Shown here piece after piece: positions 34,276-43,587 of a DNA stretch of 64,000 bases; the first letter of the stretch is position 1, and every line of letters starts with the position of its first letter. This DNA comes from Sphingomonas sp. Leaf242. GTDB lineage: Bacteria; Pseudomonadota; Alphaproteobacteria; Sphingomonadales; Sphingomonadaceae. The notes beneath the pieces are model-generated. The model saw nothing but the letters and a program-made list of their open reading frames with translations. It had not been told where the DNA came from and searched no databases. Location of the stretch: NCBI RefSeq assembly GCF_001422045.1, contig NZ_LMLW01000007.1, positions 124,001 to 188,000 on the forward strand, given 5' to 3'. Both the position numbers and the translations under genes were made by a program.

Positions 34276-35364
34276 TTAGTTGCGGATGCCGAATGCTGCC
34301 TTGAGGCGGCCGATGGCGTATTGGTTGGTGTCGTAGGCACCGCGGACGACCGCCCCCATGCCGAACATCTCATGCGTGACGCCGGGGAAGGTGCGCTGTT
34401 CGACTTTGTCGCCCGCCGACTTCATCGCCGCCGCCAAAGTCTCGCCGTCCGAGCGCAGCGGATCGATCTGCGCGTTTACGATCGTGGTCGGAGGCAGGCC
34501 GCGCAGGTTCGCGCCGACAAGGTTCAGACGCGGGTCCTGCATGTCCGCCATCGACGACGTGTAGTAATTGCCGAACCACTTGAGCATCGCGGTGTTGAGC
34601 GGTTTGGCGTTTGCGGAATCCTTGCGCGACGGCAGGTCCATGCTGCTGTTCGCGATCGGATAAACCGACAGAATATGCACCGGCTTGGTCAAATTGTTAT
34701 CGCGCGCATAGATCGCCGTAGCGACCGCGAGATTGCCGCCCGCGCTTTCGCCGGCGAGCGCGATCTTGCTGGTATCGCCACCCCAGGACTGCGCGTTCTG
34801 CAGGACCCAGCGATACGCGGCGAAGGCGTCGTCATGCTGTGCCGGGAACTTGAATTCCGGGGCATGGCGGTATTCGACTGACACGACGATCGCATTCAAC
34901 TGCTTGGCGAGCAGGCGCGGCGCGGCGTCGTACGTGTTGACGTCGGCGATCACCCAGCCGCCACCGTGATAATAGACGACGACCGGCATCGGCGCGCCGG
35001 TCGCGGCAGCGGGTTTGTAGATGCGCGCGAACTGCATCGGATCGCTGCCATAGGGCAGGTCCTGCGTCGTGACCGCCGGATCGGGCGCGGTCGAGAGGCC
35101 CTTCTGGCGCATCACCGCATGCGCCGCATCGGCGGCCGATGGCTGGATCCGTGCCTTGACCGGAGTCAGCGTCTCGATCGGTTTGGCACCGAGCATCGGC
35201 AACTGATCGAGGACCGCTTGCATATCCGACGCCGCCACTGGTGGTTGCGTCGCGATGCGGGGCGGAGTGGGCGGCGGCGGTGCGTTGGTGGACGTGGTGG
35301 ATTGCGCGATCGCCGCACCGGATGTCCCGATCAGCGCGGCCGCAACCAGAAGCTTCAACGTCAT
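34276..35364 (-). CDS. Exported HSL-family alpha/beta hydrolase (esterase)
   Basis: 362 residues with signal peptide (MTLKLLVAAALIGTSGAAIA) and a Pro-rich linker. The hormone-sensitive-lipase family motifs are complete: oxyanion HGGG in VVYYHGGGWV, nucleophile in LAGESAGGNLA, Asp in AQIDPLRSDGE and His in GVTHEMFGM. It should hydrolyse short-chain carboxyl esters in the periplasm or outside. A GGAAC-N17-GTT promoter lies 32 bases upstream. DUF4142, SRPBCC and dehydrogenase genes follow closely and may share that promoter. Confidence 0.9.
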   Translation of the reverse strand: MTLKLLVAAALIGTSGAAIAQSTTSTNAPPPPTPPRIATQPPVAASDMQAVLDQLPMLGAKPIETLTPVKARIQPSAADAAHAVMRQKGLSTAPDPAVTTQDLPYGSDPMQFARIYKPAAATGAPMPVVVYYHGGGWVIADVNTYDAAPRLLAKQLNAIVVSVEYRHAPEFKFPAQHDDAFAAYRWVLQNAQSWGGDTSKIALAGESAGGNLAVATAIYARDNNLTKPVHILSVYPIANSSMDLPSRKDSANAKPLNTAMLKWFGNYYTSSMADMQDPRLNLVGANLRGLPPTTIVNAQIDPLRSDGETLAAAMKSAGDKVEQRTFPGVTHEMFGMGAVVRGAYDTNQYAIGRLKAAFGIRN

Positions 35365-35395
35365 GATTATTTACCCTGTTTATGGTTGAAACCTC

Positions 35396-35420
35396 AACAG
35401 GAGCCTCGGCGGATCGTTCC
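35396..35420 (-). promoter_or_regulatory. EcfG-type (general stress response) promoter
   Basis: On the minus strand GGAAC (35420-35416) is followed after 17 bases by GTT (35398-35396). This is the alphaproteobacterial EcfG sigma factor consensus. It sits 32 bases upstream of the esterase ATG 35364. The gene cluster behind it is of the stress type, which supports the call; it is a sequence match only. Confidence 0.6.
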
Positions 35421-35599
35421 GCGAATAAGGCCTTAGATTCATCCAACTTAATCGAAGTCAAACAACTAGTTGGCGGCGGCCTGCAACTTTGCCGTGGAGA
35501 GCCTTTAAGAGAAGGACGCGACCGCCGGTCGCTGCTACGGCGATGGGCTGCGCGATCATGTTGGCGCTAGGGCGGCGAGATGCTCAGGAGTTCGGACGA

Positions 35600-36484
35600 G
35601 TGAAACGAAAAAGGCGGCATCTGGCTTCACTCCCGGTCCTGCTGGCCTGTCTGGGCGGCTGCACGGCGCTGTCGCACGGGTTCCTCAATCCGCAGGGGCC
35701 GGTGGCCGGGCATGAGCGCGACCTGTTCTTCACCGTGTCGATCGTGCTGCTGTTCGTCGCCGGACCGGTGCTGCTGCTGACGCCGCTGTTCGCGTGGCAT
35801 TACCGGCTGTCCAACCGTAGCGACGCGTACCGGCCGAAGTGGAATTTCTCATGGTGGGTGGAAGGCTTGATCTGGATTCCGCCCGCCGGGATCGTCATCG
35901 GACTCGCCGTACTGCTGTGGCACTGGACGCAGATCGACGATCCGTATCGGCGGTTGCCGGGCGTGGCGCCGGTCGAGGTGCAGGCGATCGCGCTCGATTG
36001 GAAATGGGTGTTCGTCTATCCCGACCTCGGCGTCGCGTCGGTCGATCGGCTCACCATTCCCGCCGGGCGTCCGGTGCACATCCGGCTGACCAGCGGCACG
36101 GTGATGCAGTCGATGTTGATCCCGCAGCTCGCCGGGCAGATCTATGCGATGGGCGGCATGACGACCGAGCTGAATATCCAGGCGCACCGGCCGGGACGGT
36201 TCCGCGGCGAGAACACGCAGTATAACGGTGCCGGCTTCCAGCAGCAGAAGTTCGAGGTCGTTGCGGTGTCGCCGGCGGAATACGATCGCTGGGCGGCGGC
36301 TGCACGAAGCGGCAAGCGCACGCTCGATGCGCAGACGTGGCGGCGGCTGTCCGCGCGGTCGATCATCACGCACCCCGTCGAGTTCGCGCATGTCACGCCG
36401 AACCTGTTCGACCACGTCGTCGCCGCGACCGGCGGCATGACCCATTCTTCTCCGCCCCGTTCCTCGCAGAAAGCCGTTCGATGA
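35600..36484 (+). CDS. cyoA: Cytochrome bo-type ubiquinol oxidase subunit II
   Basis: 294 residues. Lipoprotein signal LPVLLACLGGC, two membrane helices (LFFTVSIVLLFVAGPVLLL and WIPPAGIVIGLAVLLWHW) and a periplasmic cupredoxin domain (VQAIALDWKWVFVYPDLG, MQSMLIPQLAGQIYAMGG). It lacks the Cu-A cysteines, as quinol oxidases do. GTG 35600 is preferred because AGGAG lies nine bases before it and the lipobox is then at the right depth. Its stop overlaps cyoB by ATGA. Confidence 0.92.
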   Translation: MKRKRRHLASLPVLLACLGGCTALSHGFLNPQGPVAGHERDLFFTVSIVLLFVAGPVLLLTPLFAWHYRLSNRSDAYRPKWNFSWWVEGLIWIPPAGIVIGLAVLLWHWTQIDDPYRRLPGVAPVEVQAIALDWKWVFVYPDLGVASVDRLTIPAGRPVHIRLTSGTVMQSMLIPQLAGQIYAMGGMTTELNIQAHRPGRFRGENTQYNGAGFQQQKFEVVAVSPAEYDRWAAAARSGKRTLDAQTWRRLSARSIITHPVEFAHVTPNLFDHVVAATGGMTHSSPPRSSQKAVR

Positions 36485-38580
36485 CCGTTTCCGTTCCCCT
36501 CTGGCCCGCCGTGCTCGGCCGGTTCGGCTGGCAGGACCTGCCGTTCGTGCGCGCTTGGGAGAACCCGACGATCAGCGAGATCATCGGCGCGTTCGCGGGT
36601 GCGCTGGTGGTGGTCGGCGCGGTCGTCGTCGCCGCGCTGCTGACGCGCTATGGCAAGTGGCGCTATCTATGGACCGAGTGGCTCACCAGCCTCGATCACA
36701 AGAAGATCGGCATCATGTATATCGTCGTCGCGTTCGTGATGCTGTCGCGCGCGCTGGTCGAGGCGGTGCTGATGCGGATGCAGCAGGCGGTCGCGATCGA
36801 GAACCCAGGCTTCCTGACGCCCGATCATTTCGGCCAGCTATTCTCGACGCACGGCTCGATCATGATCTTCTTCATGGCGATGCCGTTCCTGACGGGGATG
36901 ATCAATTACGTCCTGCCGCTCCAGATCGGCGCGCGCGACATGGCGTTTCCCTGGGCCAATTCGATCGCGCTGTGGCTGACGATCGGCGCCGCAGGGCTGA
37001 TGATGGCGAGCCTCGTCGTCGGTGAGTTCTCGACCGGTGGTTGGAGCGGCTACCCGCCCTATACCGAGCGCGCGTTCAGCCCCGGCGTGGGTGTCGACTA
37101 CTGGATCTGGGCGGTTACATTGGGGTCGATCGGCTCGACGATGGCGGGGATCAACATCGCCTGCACGGTCTACAAGCTGCGCGCGCCCGGCATGCGGTTC
37201 ATGCGGATGCAGATGTTCGCATGGACCAGCCTGTGCACGTCGATCCTGATGATCTTCGCGATGCCGCCGCTGACCGTCGCCACGCTGCTGCTCGCGCTCG
37301 ACCGCTATCTGGGGTTCCATTTCTTTACCAACGACCTTGGCGGCAACATGATGAACTATGCCAACATGTTCTGGCTGTTCGGTCATCCCGAGGTCTACAT
37401 CCTGATCCTGCCCGCGTTCGGCGTGTATTCGGAAGTCGTGTCGACCTTCTCGACCAAGGATCTGTACGGCTACACCTCGCTGGTGATCGCGACGATGGCG
37501 ATCGCGGTGCTGAGCTTCACCGTGTGGGTCCATCATTTCTTCACGATGGGGCAGTCGGCCAACGTCAACGCGGCTTTCGGGATCGCGACGATGACGATCG
37601 GCGTGCCGACCGGCGTGAAGATCTACGACTGGATCTGGACGATGTTTCGCGGCGAGGTGCGCTTTACCGTGCCGATGCTATACGCGCTCGCGTTCATGAT
37701 GACGTTCGTGCTGGGCGGTTTCACCGGCATCATCCTGGCGATGCCGCCGCTCGATTACCTCGTCCACAACACGCTGTTTCTGGTCGCGCATTTCCACAAC
37801 ATGCTGATCCCGGGGCTGCTCTACGGGATGCTCGCGGGCTATCATTACTGGTTTCCGAAGGCGTTTGGGTTTCGCCTCGACGAGCGCTGGGGAAGGATCG
37901 CGTTCACCTGCTGGGTTGTCGGCTTCTACCTCGCCTTCTTCCCGCTGTACGTACTCGGCGCAAGCGGGATGGCGCGGCGGACGCAGGCGATCTTCGAACC
38001 GTCGTTCCGGCCGTGGCTGTACGTCGCCGGCGTCGGCGCGTTCGTCCTGCTGGCGGCACTGACGTCGCTCGGCATCCAGTTGTGGGTGAGCATCCGCAAC
38101 CGTGCCGCGACGCAGGTCGAAGCGGGCGACCCGTGGGATGGCCGCGGGCTCGAATGGTCGGTCAGCGCACCGCCGCCCGAGTATAATTTCGCGGTGCTGC
38201 CGCTGATCGACGGGCGCAACCCGTTCTACGATCACAAGCATGACGAGGGCCAGCCCGATCCCTACGCCTCACCAGCGGCTTACGGGGACATCGTCGTGCA
38301 GAAGGGCAGTGCGACCAGCGTCGTGATCGGGCTCGCCGCCGCGGTCGCCGCGTTCGGCCTGATCTGGGAGATCTGGGGACTGACCATCGTCGCGCTCCAG
38401 GTGATCGTCGCGGCGGTCGTGCTGCGCAGCTTCGGTCGCGACCAGCATCGCACGATCCCCGCTGCGGAGATTGCGCGCGATCATGAAGCCTGGCTCACGC
38501 GCGTCCGGGCGACGCCCGCGATTCCGCGCCAGTTGGAGACCGCCGCCGTCAATCGTGGCCTCGCGGAGATCGTGGCGTGA
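36481..38580 (+). CDS. cyoB: Cytochrome bo-type ubiquinol oxidase subunit I
   Basis: 699 residues with about 15 membrane helices. Haem-copper ligands are present: HPEVYILILPAFG (Cu-B His and cross-linked Tyr), VHHFFTMG and FLVAHFHNML (haem His). LDHKKIGIMYIV and the K-channel region are conserved. With cyoA, C and D it oxidises ubiquinol, reduces O2 to water and pumps protons. ATG 36481 overlaps cyoA. No cyoE follows. Confidence 0.96.
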   Translation: MTVSVPLWPAVLGRFGWQDLPFVRAWENPTISEIIGAFAGALVVVGAVVVAALLTRYGKWRYLWTEWLTSLDHKKIGIMYIVVAFVMLSRALVEAVLMRMQQAVAIENPGFLTPDHFGQLFSTHGSIMIFFMAMPFLTGMINYVLPLQIGARDMAFPWANSIALWLTIGAAGLMMASLVVGEFSTGGWSGYPPYTERAFSPGVGVDYWIWAVTLGSIGSTMAGINIACTVYKLRAPGMRFMRMQMFAWTSLCTSILMIFAMPPLTVATLLLALDRYLGFHFFTNDLGGNMMNYANMFWLFGHPEVYILILPAFGVYSEVVSTFSTKDLYGYTSLVIATMAIAVLSFTVWVHHFFTMGQSANVNAAFGIATMTIGVPTGVKIYDWIWTMFRGEVRFTVPMLYALAFMMTFVLGGFTGIILAMPPLDYLVHNTLFLVAHFHNMLIPGLLYGMLAGYHYWFPKAFGFRLDERWGRIAFTCWVVGFYLAFFPLYVLGASGMARRTQAIFEPSFRPWLYVAGVGAFVLLAALTSLGIQLWVSIRNRAATQVEAGDPWDGRGLEWSVSAPPPEYNFAVLPLIDGRNPFYDHKHDEGQPDPYASPAAYGDIVVQKGSATSVVIGLAAAVAAFGLIWEIWGLTIVALQVIVAAVVLRSFGRDQHRTIPAAEIARDHEAWLTRVRATPAIPRQLETAAVNRGLAEIVA

Positions 38581-39203
38581 GCGAACCCGAACTGGCGCAT
38601 GCCGGCCTCAACCTCGGCGACACCGGCGCGCTGACGCAGGACCAGGCGGAGAACGCGATCTTCGGCTTCTGGATATTCCTGATGAGCGACGCGGTGATCT
38701 TCGCACTGCTGTTCGCAACCTACGGCACGATGATCGCCAGCACCGTCGGCGGCCCGACACCCGCATCCGAATTCAAGCTGCTGCCCGCGTTCGTCGAGAC
38801 GCTGCTGTTGCTGACGAGCAGCGCGACGTTCGGCCGCGCGACGATCGCGATGAAGTACGACGAACCGCGCCGCGTGCTGTTCGGCTGGCTCGGTGCGACG
38901 CTGGGTCTCGGCCTCGTCTTCCTCGTGCTCGAGGCGAACGACTTCGCGACAATGTTCGCGCACGGCGCCTATCCGATGCGCAGTGGCTTCCTGTCGTCGT
39001 TCTTCGCGCTGGTCGGGCTGCACGGACTCCACGTCGCGGTCGCGTGCTTCTGGCTGGTCGTGATGATCGCCCAGGTCTGCGCCTATGGCTTGGATGCGCG
39101 GGTTAGGATCAACCTGTTGCGGCTGGGGCTGTTCTGGCACCTGCTCGACATCGTCTGGATCGCGATCTTCTCGGTCGTCTATCTGCAAGGGAACATCAGA
39201 TGA
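38577..39203 (+). CDS. cyoC: Cytochrome bo-type ubiquinol oxidase subunit III
   Basis: 208 residues with five membrane helices: FGFWIFLMSDAVIFALLFATY, FVETLLLLTSSATFG, LLGLVFLVLEANDF region, SFFALVGLHGLHVAVACFWL and WHLLDIVWIAIFSVVYL, matching the quinol-oxidase form of subunit III. It overlaps both neighbours by ATGA. Confidence 0.95.
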   Translation: MSEPELAHAGLNLGDTGALTQDQAENAIFGFWIFLMSDAVIFALLFATYGTMIASTVGGPTPASEFKLLPAFVETLLLLTSSATFGRATIAMKYDEPRRVLFGWLGATLGLGLVFLVLEANDFATMFAHGAYPMRSGFLSSFFALVGLHGLHVAVACFWLVVMIAQVCAYGLDARVRINLLRLGLFWHLLDIVWIAIFSVVYLQGNIR

Positions 39204-39505
39204 GCGACCGGACCCGCGAGCTGCGCACCTATGCGGTCGGCTACGGCCTGTCGTTCGCGCTGACGGTGGCGGCCTTCGCGATGGTCCGTTGGCCGTCGTT
39301 CGGCGCACGCGCGATCTTCGGCACCGTGCTGGCGCTGGGGCTCGTCCAGATGGCGGTGCAGTTCCGCTGTTTCCTCCACATCAGCCTGAAGCGTTCCTCG
39401 CGGCACGACCTGCAACTGATCCTCTTCTCCGCGCTGATCATCGCACTGATGGTGTCGGGAACGCTGGTGATCCTGTTCAACCTGCGTGGGCGGATGATGG
39501 GGTAA
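39200..39505 (+). CDS. cyoD: Cytochrome bo-type ubiquinol oxidase subunit IV
   Basis: 101 residues with three membrane helices, including FALTVAAFAMV, LALGLVQMAVQFRCFLHI and LILFSALIIALMVSGTLVILFNL. Small subunit IV is needed for assembly of the bo complex. It is the last gene of the overlapping cyoABCD operon. Confidence 0.94.
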   Translation: MSDRTRELRTYAVGYGLSFALTVAAFAMVRWPSFGARAIFGTVLALGLVQMAVQFRCFLHISLKRSSRHDLQLILFSALIIALMVSGTLVILFNLRGRMMG

Positions 39506-39566
39506 GCGCATCACCGGCCCGACTGCATCACGATCACGCTATGTCATGAATGAATAGCGGAAGACC

Positions 39567-40754
39567 TTACCCCTCCGCGCCGAAGCGGCGGCAGTGTTCG
39601 AGATAGCCCACTTCATGTGCTCCGGCCATCGCGACGATGGCTTGCCATAGCCATGACGGCGCATCGAGTTTCTCATCGCGGGCGGTCAGCGTGTCGCGCC
39701 ATGCCAGTCGGGCGTCGTCGCTGAGTTGTCGGGCGTGCGCCTGGCCCACGACGAACGACAGATAGGACGCGGCGGCGACCGCTTCCTTGCGACTGAATTG
39801 TTCGACCTCGATCTTGAGGTCCTGCGGCGCCAGTTCGCGCAGGAAGACAGGCTTGCCCATCAGGTGCGCCGCGACCATTCGCTGACCCAGGTTCGGCGAC
39901 AGCGCGGTAGCCCCGGCGAGCACCCGCTCGCCCGCATCGCGCGGCATCGTCGTCTCGCTCGTTACCGGTACGACGGAGGCCACGGCCTCCTTGATATCGA
40001 CCAGCGCCAGCCGTTCATCCTTTGCCTTGCCGTGCGAGATGCCGATCAGCACCGCGAAACGAAGGTGGCCGAGCGAACTGCACCCCTTCCGCCAATAGGC
40101 AGCGTCGACCACCCGAAGTTTCCCGTCGCCGGCAACACCGGCCAGCTCCATGCATCGCGCGCGAACCGAATCCTCGCCGAACAGCGCGACGATCTCGCTC
40201 TTCTCCGCGCGCGAAAGCTTCCAGAAGCGTTTGTTGTGCGGAATGTTAGGCTCGACGTCCTCGAGACGGTCCTTCGCGAGATGGCGCCACCGTCTACCGA
40301 TCGCCTCGCGCCTTACCGATCGGACGACGTCGGGTTCGCGCGGATCGTCATCGACGGTCGGTGTCAGCGCCCGGCAATACCCGTCGACCATCGCCTCGAT
40401 CATCCGTGCCGTCGTGACGCCCGGCAGATCCGAACTGCGTGCCGCCGTTTCGAGCGATAGGCCAAGGCGGATGAGGTCGTAGGCGGGATTGGCGATGACG
40501 GTCTGGTCCAGATCGCGTATCTGGATGTCGACGCGATGATCGGCATCGGCCACCGGCCCGAGATTGCCAAGATGACAGTCGCCGCAAATCCAGATCGCCG
40601 GACCTTCCGGAATGCCGGCATCGACGGGAGACTCCTCAAGCCATTGATAGAACTGTGCAGTGTTTCCGCGGACATAGGCGTGGACCGACCGCGCCATCTT
40701 GAGGGCGCGGGTTCGTTCGAGCACGGCCGAGCGTTCGTCGGGAGCCACGGCCAT
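39567..40754 (-). CDS. DUF2252 family protein, kinase-like fold
   Basis: 395 residues from ATG 40754; a GTG at 40799 would add 15 residues and neither has a clear ribosome site. The conserved parts are KMARSVHAYVRGNTAQFYQWL, then IWICGDCHLGNLG and IRDLDQTVIANPAYDLIRLGLS. The last two resemble the catalytic loop (HxxN) and metal Asp of aminoglycoside-phosphotransferase-like kinases. The C-terminal VVGQAHARQ is also typical of DUF2252. The substrate is not known. It is convergent with cyoD. Confidence 0.88.
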   Translation of the reverse strand: MAVAPDERSAVLERTRALKMARSVHAYVRGNTAQFYQWLEESPVDAGIPEGPAIWICGDCHLGNLGPVADADHRVDIQIRDLDQTVIANPAYDLIRLGLSLETAARSSDLPGVTTARMIEAMVDGYCRALTPTVDDDPREPDVVRSVRREAIGRRWRHLAKDRLEDVEPNIPHNKRFWKLSRAEKSEIVALFGEDSVRARCMELAGVAGDGKLRVVDAAYWRKGCSSLGHLRFAVLIGISHGKAKDERLALVDIKEAVASVVPVTSETTMPRDAGERVLAGATALSPNLGQRMVAAHLMGKPVFLRELAPQDLKIEVEQFSRKEAVAAASYLSFVVGQAHARQLSDDARLAWRDTLTARDEKLDAPSWLWQAIVAMAGAHEVGYLEHCRRFGAEG

Positions 40755-40940
40755 GAGTTCGCTTTCTAGAGAGTAAAGAGGGATCGGCGCCTGCCTCACC
40801 GGCGGTCATCGTGACTACGAAGACCGGGGTCAGGTAACCGCCGAATTGGCCGGGTGATGAGAGGTGACGGTCAGCCACCGTCCTGACTGGCCGTCGCCGA
40901 TAGCAATTCATCGCCCGGCATCGCAACACCCATCTGCACC

Positions 40941-41219
40941 TTACAGATCGGCGCTCTTCACCTCGGCTATCTCCGTGTTCGAAAGGCCTGGGGTTTCCTC
41001 CCGCAGAAACCGTAAAAGTTCGCTGATTTCCTCGGGGCCGAACTTGAGGTCGATGTCATCCATCTGGATGATGACCGATTTTTGCTCGTCCGCGGAAAGA
41101 TCGGCGACGATATCCACGCACTTTTCCAGCGTTCCTTGTCCCACCGCTTCTGACGTCGCATCGCCGGACGGTTCCGCCGCATAGATCGTAGCCGGTTCGC
41201 TCAAAGGGTAGGTCGTCAT
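40941..41219 (-). CDS. Small acidic hypothetical protein
   Basis: 92 residues, not recognised. The C-terminal part (VDIVADLSADEQKSVIIQMDDIDLKFGPEEISELLRFLREETPG) looks folded and helical and is acidic. ATG 41219 has GGAAG upstream; an ATG 15 bases earlier is the alternative. It lies in a leftward run of stress-type genes with similar spacing. Confidence 0.5.
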   Translation of the reverse strand: MTTYPLSEPATIYAAEPSGDATSEAVGQGTLEKCVDIVADLSADEQKSVIIQMDDIDLKFGPEEISELLRFLREETPGLSNTEIAEVKSADL

Positions 41220-41288
41220 CGTCGTCGCTTCCATCGTCTGCGTGGATCGGGTAGTAGCCCGCCGGATTGGTGCCAGCGGGCGATCATC

Positions 41289-41792
41289 TCATTCGTCTTC
41301 GGCGTCGATGTTGACGGTCGTCTCGGCGAGCTTCGTCATGTATTCGTCGCCACCGTAGATGTCCTTGGTGGCCGCGCTGAGCTTCTTGTGGTCGTCCTTG
41401 AGCCCCAGCGCCTTGGCGTACGCCGTCGCCGTGCCGAACCCCGCGATCCCGTAATGAGTCATCCGCTGATACTGCGCGATGATCATCACATCGAGCAGCG
41501 GACCCTTTTCGGGACCTTCTTCGAGCACATGCTTGGTGGCTTCGGCGACGAGGCCTTCCATGCCCTTGCAATGCTCCTTCGAGACCTTCTCGTCGTTCGA
41601 CGCGATCAGGTCCTTGAGCAGGTCGGTATGCGTCTCGATATCCGCCTGCGACTTGGTCAGCATGTCTTTCAGCGATGCGTCGCTCGCCTTCGACGTGATC
41701 TTCTTCAAGACCTTCTTCATCTGGTCGTTCGCGGACCACAGATCCTTCAGCTCGTCGGTGTAGATTTCCTGGAGATCTTCGGGTGCAGACAT
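41289..41792 (-). CDS. DUF892 / YciE-like ferritin-like protein
   Basis: 167 residues. The ferritin-like DUF892 pattern is clear: LQEIYTDELKDLWSANDQMKKVLKKI, ETHTDLLKDL, GMEGLVAEA and IIAQYQRMTHYGIAGFGTATAYAKALG, with paired Glu/His positions for a di-iron centre. YciE homologues respond to osmotic and general stress. The protein is highly charged and probably cytoplasmic. Confidence 0.92.
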   Translation of the reverse strand: MSAPEDLQEIYTDELKDLWSANDQMKKVLKKITSKASDASLKDMLTKSQADIETHTDLLKDLIASNDEKVSKEHCKGMEGLVAEATKHVLEEGPEKGPLLDVMIIAQYQRMTHYGIAGFGTATAYAKALGLKDDHKKLSAATKDIYGGDEYMTKLAETTVNIDAEDE

Positions 41793-41876
41793 GGGATCAT
41801 CCTCGTGATTCCACCGAGCGGGATGCGCGGCGGCTGGTTTTGAATTGCGGGAAATGCAGACTTGGGCGCGGCGACC

Positions 41877-42335
41877 TCAGCCGGCGCCGGGCTGCTTCTG
41901 CTCGTCCTCATAGTCGGCATCGGTACCGATCTTGCCGCTGGCCTCGGCTTCGGCGATGCCCGACGTCTCGACGACCTCGATCGTGCGACCTTCGGCCGCG
42001 ATCGCATGCGGCTCGCGGTCCGCATCAGGGTCGGCGGCAATCGTCGTGCCGTCACCGCCGCCCGAGCCTGCGACTCCGTTTCCGGCATTGCCGCCGTCTT
42101 CGCCTGCCTGGCCACCGCCGTGATAGGCGATGTCGGTTTGCCCGCCATGCGCCATGAAACCGGTGTTCGTATCGGTCTTGCCGGCATGCGGGTTGGGATA
42201 GGACCCGCCGCCGCTTTCGCCGCCCTCGCTGCGGCCGTGGACGTCATCGTTGCCGCGCGGCGAGTCCGAGACGCCGTCGGGTGCGCCCTTGCTAACAGGG
42301 TTGCCGGGCACGGGGGTCTGAACCTTGTCACTCAT
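41877..42335 (-). CDS. Gly- and Asp-rich low-complexity hypothetical protein
   Basis: 152 residues, mostly Gly, Asp, Glu, Ser and Pro, with no hydrophobic core until VVETSGIAEAEASGKIGTDADYEDEQKQPGAG at the end. It is likely disordered, similar in composition to stress hydrophilins. ATG 42335 has AAGGACG upstream. A terminator separates it from the upstream dehydrogenase gene. No family is recognised. Confidence 0.55.
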   Translation of the reverse strand: MSDKVQTPVPGNPVSKGAPDGVSDSPRGNDDVHGRSEGGESGGGSYPNPHAGKTDTNTGFMAHGGQTDIAYHGGGQAGEDGGNAGNGVAGSGGGDGTTIAADPDADREPHAIAAEGRTIEVVETSGIAEAEASGKIGTDADYEDEQKQPGAG

Positions 42336-42360
42336 CGGTACGTCCTTCTGAATGTAGCGG

Positions 42361-42405
42361 GTCAAAACAATGGAGCCGGTCCACTCGACGGGAGCGGACC
42401 GGCTC
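42361..42405 (-). terminator. Rho-independent terminator of the zinc dehydrogenase gene
   Basis: On the minus strand a perfect 10-bp stem (GAGCCGGTCC/GGACCGGCTC, 13-base loop) is followed by ATTGTTTTGA. It begins ten bases after the stop of the dehydrogenase gene at 42415. Confidence 0.8.
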
Positions 42406-42414
42406 GGGACGGAG

Positions 42415-43587
42415 TTAGGGCCGGAGCACGACCTTGATGACGCCGTCCTGCTTGTCGCGGAACTTCTGGTACATCTCCGGCGCATCCTCGAGGCTGGCCG
42501 GGTGCGTCACGACGAAGCTCGGGTCGATATCGCCTGCTTCGATCCGCGCGAGCAGCGGCTTGGTATAGGCTTGAACGTGAGTCTGACCGGTCTTGATCGT
42601 CAGACCCTTGTTCATCATCGCGCCGATCGGGATCTTGTCGCCCATCCCGACATAGACGCCGGGGATCGACACCGTGCCGCCCATCCGGCAGCTCATGATC
42701 GCCTCGCGCAGCACGTGCACGCGGTCGGTCGCGAGGAACGTCGCCGCCTTCACCTTGTCGATCACCGCATCCATCGCGCCATGACCCGAAGCCTCTGCGC
42801 CGACCGCGTCGATGCAGCTATCAGGGCCACGGCCCTTGGTGCGGAACTGGAGTTCGTCATAGACGCTGTCGACCTCGGCGAAGTTGATCGTCTCAGCCCC
42901 GCCGGCCTCGGCCATCGCGAGACGCTCGGGCACCTCGTCGATAGCGATCACGCGGCCCGCGCCCAGCATCAGCGCCGAACGGATCGCGAACTGGCCGACC
43001 GGGCCGCAGCCCCAGATCGCCACGGTATCGCCCGGCTCGATCTGCGCATTCTCGGCGGCCATGTAGCCGGTCGGGAAGATGTCGGATAGGAACAGCGCCT
43101 GCTCGTCGGTGACGCTGTCGGGCACCTTGATCGGGCCGATATCCGCCATCGGCACGCGCAGATACTCGGCCTGGCCACCGCAATAGCCGCCCAGCATGTG
43201 GCTGAACCCGAACAGTCCGGCAGGCGAATGACCCATCGCCTTGATCGCCATCTCGGCGTTCGGGTTGGTCCGCTCGCACGCCGAGAACAGCCCCTTGCGA
43301 CAGAAGAAGCAATCGCCGCAACTGATCGTGAACGGCACGACGACGCGGTCGCCGATCTTCAGATTGGTGACTTCCGAGCCGATCGCGACGACGACGCCCA
43401 TGTTCTCGTGGCCGAGAATGTCGCCTGCCTGCATCGTAGGCTGGTATCCGTCGAGCAGATGAAGATCGGACCCGCAGATCGCGCAGGCCGAGACCTTGAT
43501 GATCGCATCGCGCGGATGCTTGATCTCGGGATCTGCAACAGTATCGACGCGTACGTCGCCTTTTCCATGCCAAACCAGTGCGCGCAT
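42415..43587 (-). CDS. Zinc-dependent alcohol dehydrogenase, paralogue of 31955-33133
   Basis: 390 residues. Catalytic zinc motif [11 protein letters not shown] and [12 protein letters not shown]; structural zinc [16 protein letters not shown]; cofactor loop [20 protein letters not shown]. It is co-linear and strongly similar by eye to the dehydrogenase at 31955-33133 (for example [39 protein letters not shown]). ATG 43587 has GGAGA upstream. It has its own terminator and probably its own promoter in the following gap. Confidence 0.9.
   Translation of the reverse strand: MRALVWHGKGDVRVDTVADPEIKHPRDAIIKVSACAICGSDLHLLDGYQPTMQAGDILGHENMGVVVAIGSEVTNLKIGDRVVVPFTISCGDCFFCRKGLFSACERTNPNAEMAIKAMGHSPAGLFGFSHMLGGYCGGQAEYLRVPMADIGPIKVPDSVTDEQALFLSDIFPTGYMAAENAQIEPGDTVAIWGCGPVGQFAIRSALMLGAGRVIAIDEVPERLAMAEAGGAETINFAEVDSVYDELQFRTKGRGPDSCIDAVGAEASGHGAMDAVIDKVKAATFLATDRVHVLREAIMSCRMGGTVSIPGVYVGMGDKIPIGAMMNKGLTIKTGQTHVQAYTKPLLARIEAGDIDPSFVVTHPASLEDAPEMYQKFRDKQDGVIKVVLRP

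Noticed and set aside
39497..39574. GGGGTAAG/CTTACCCC inverted repeat at the convergent cyoD and DUF2252 ends
   Set aside because: The arms are about 60 bases apart and overlap the stop codons; too weak for a terminator.
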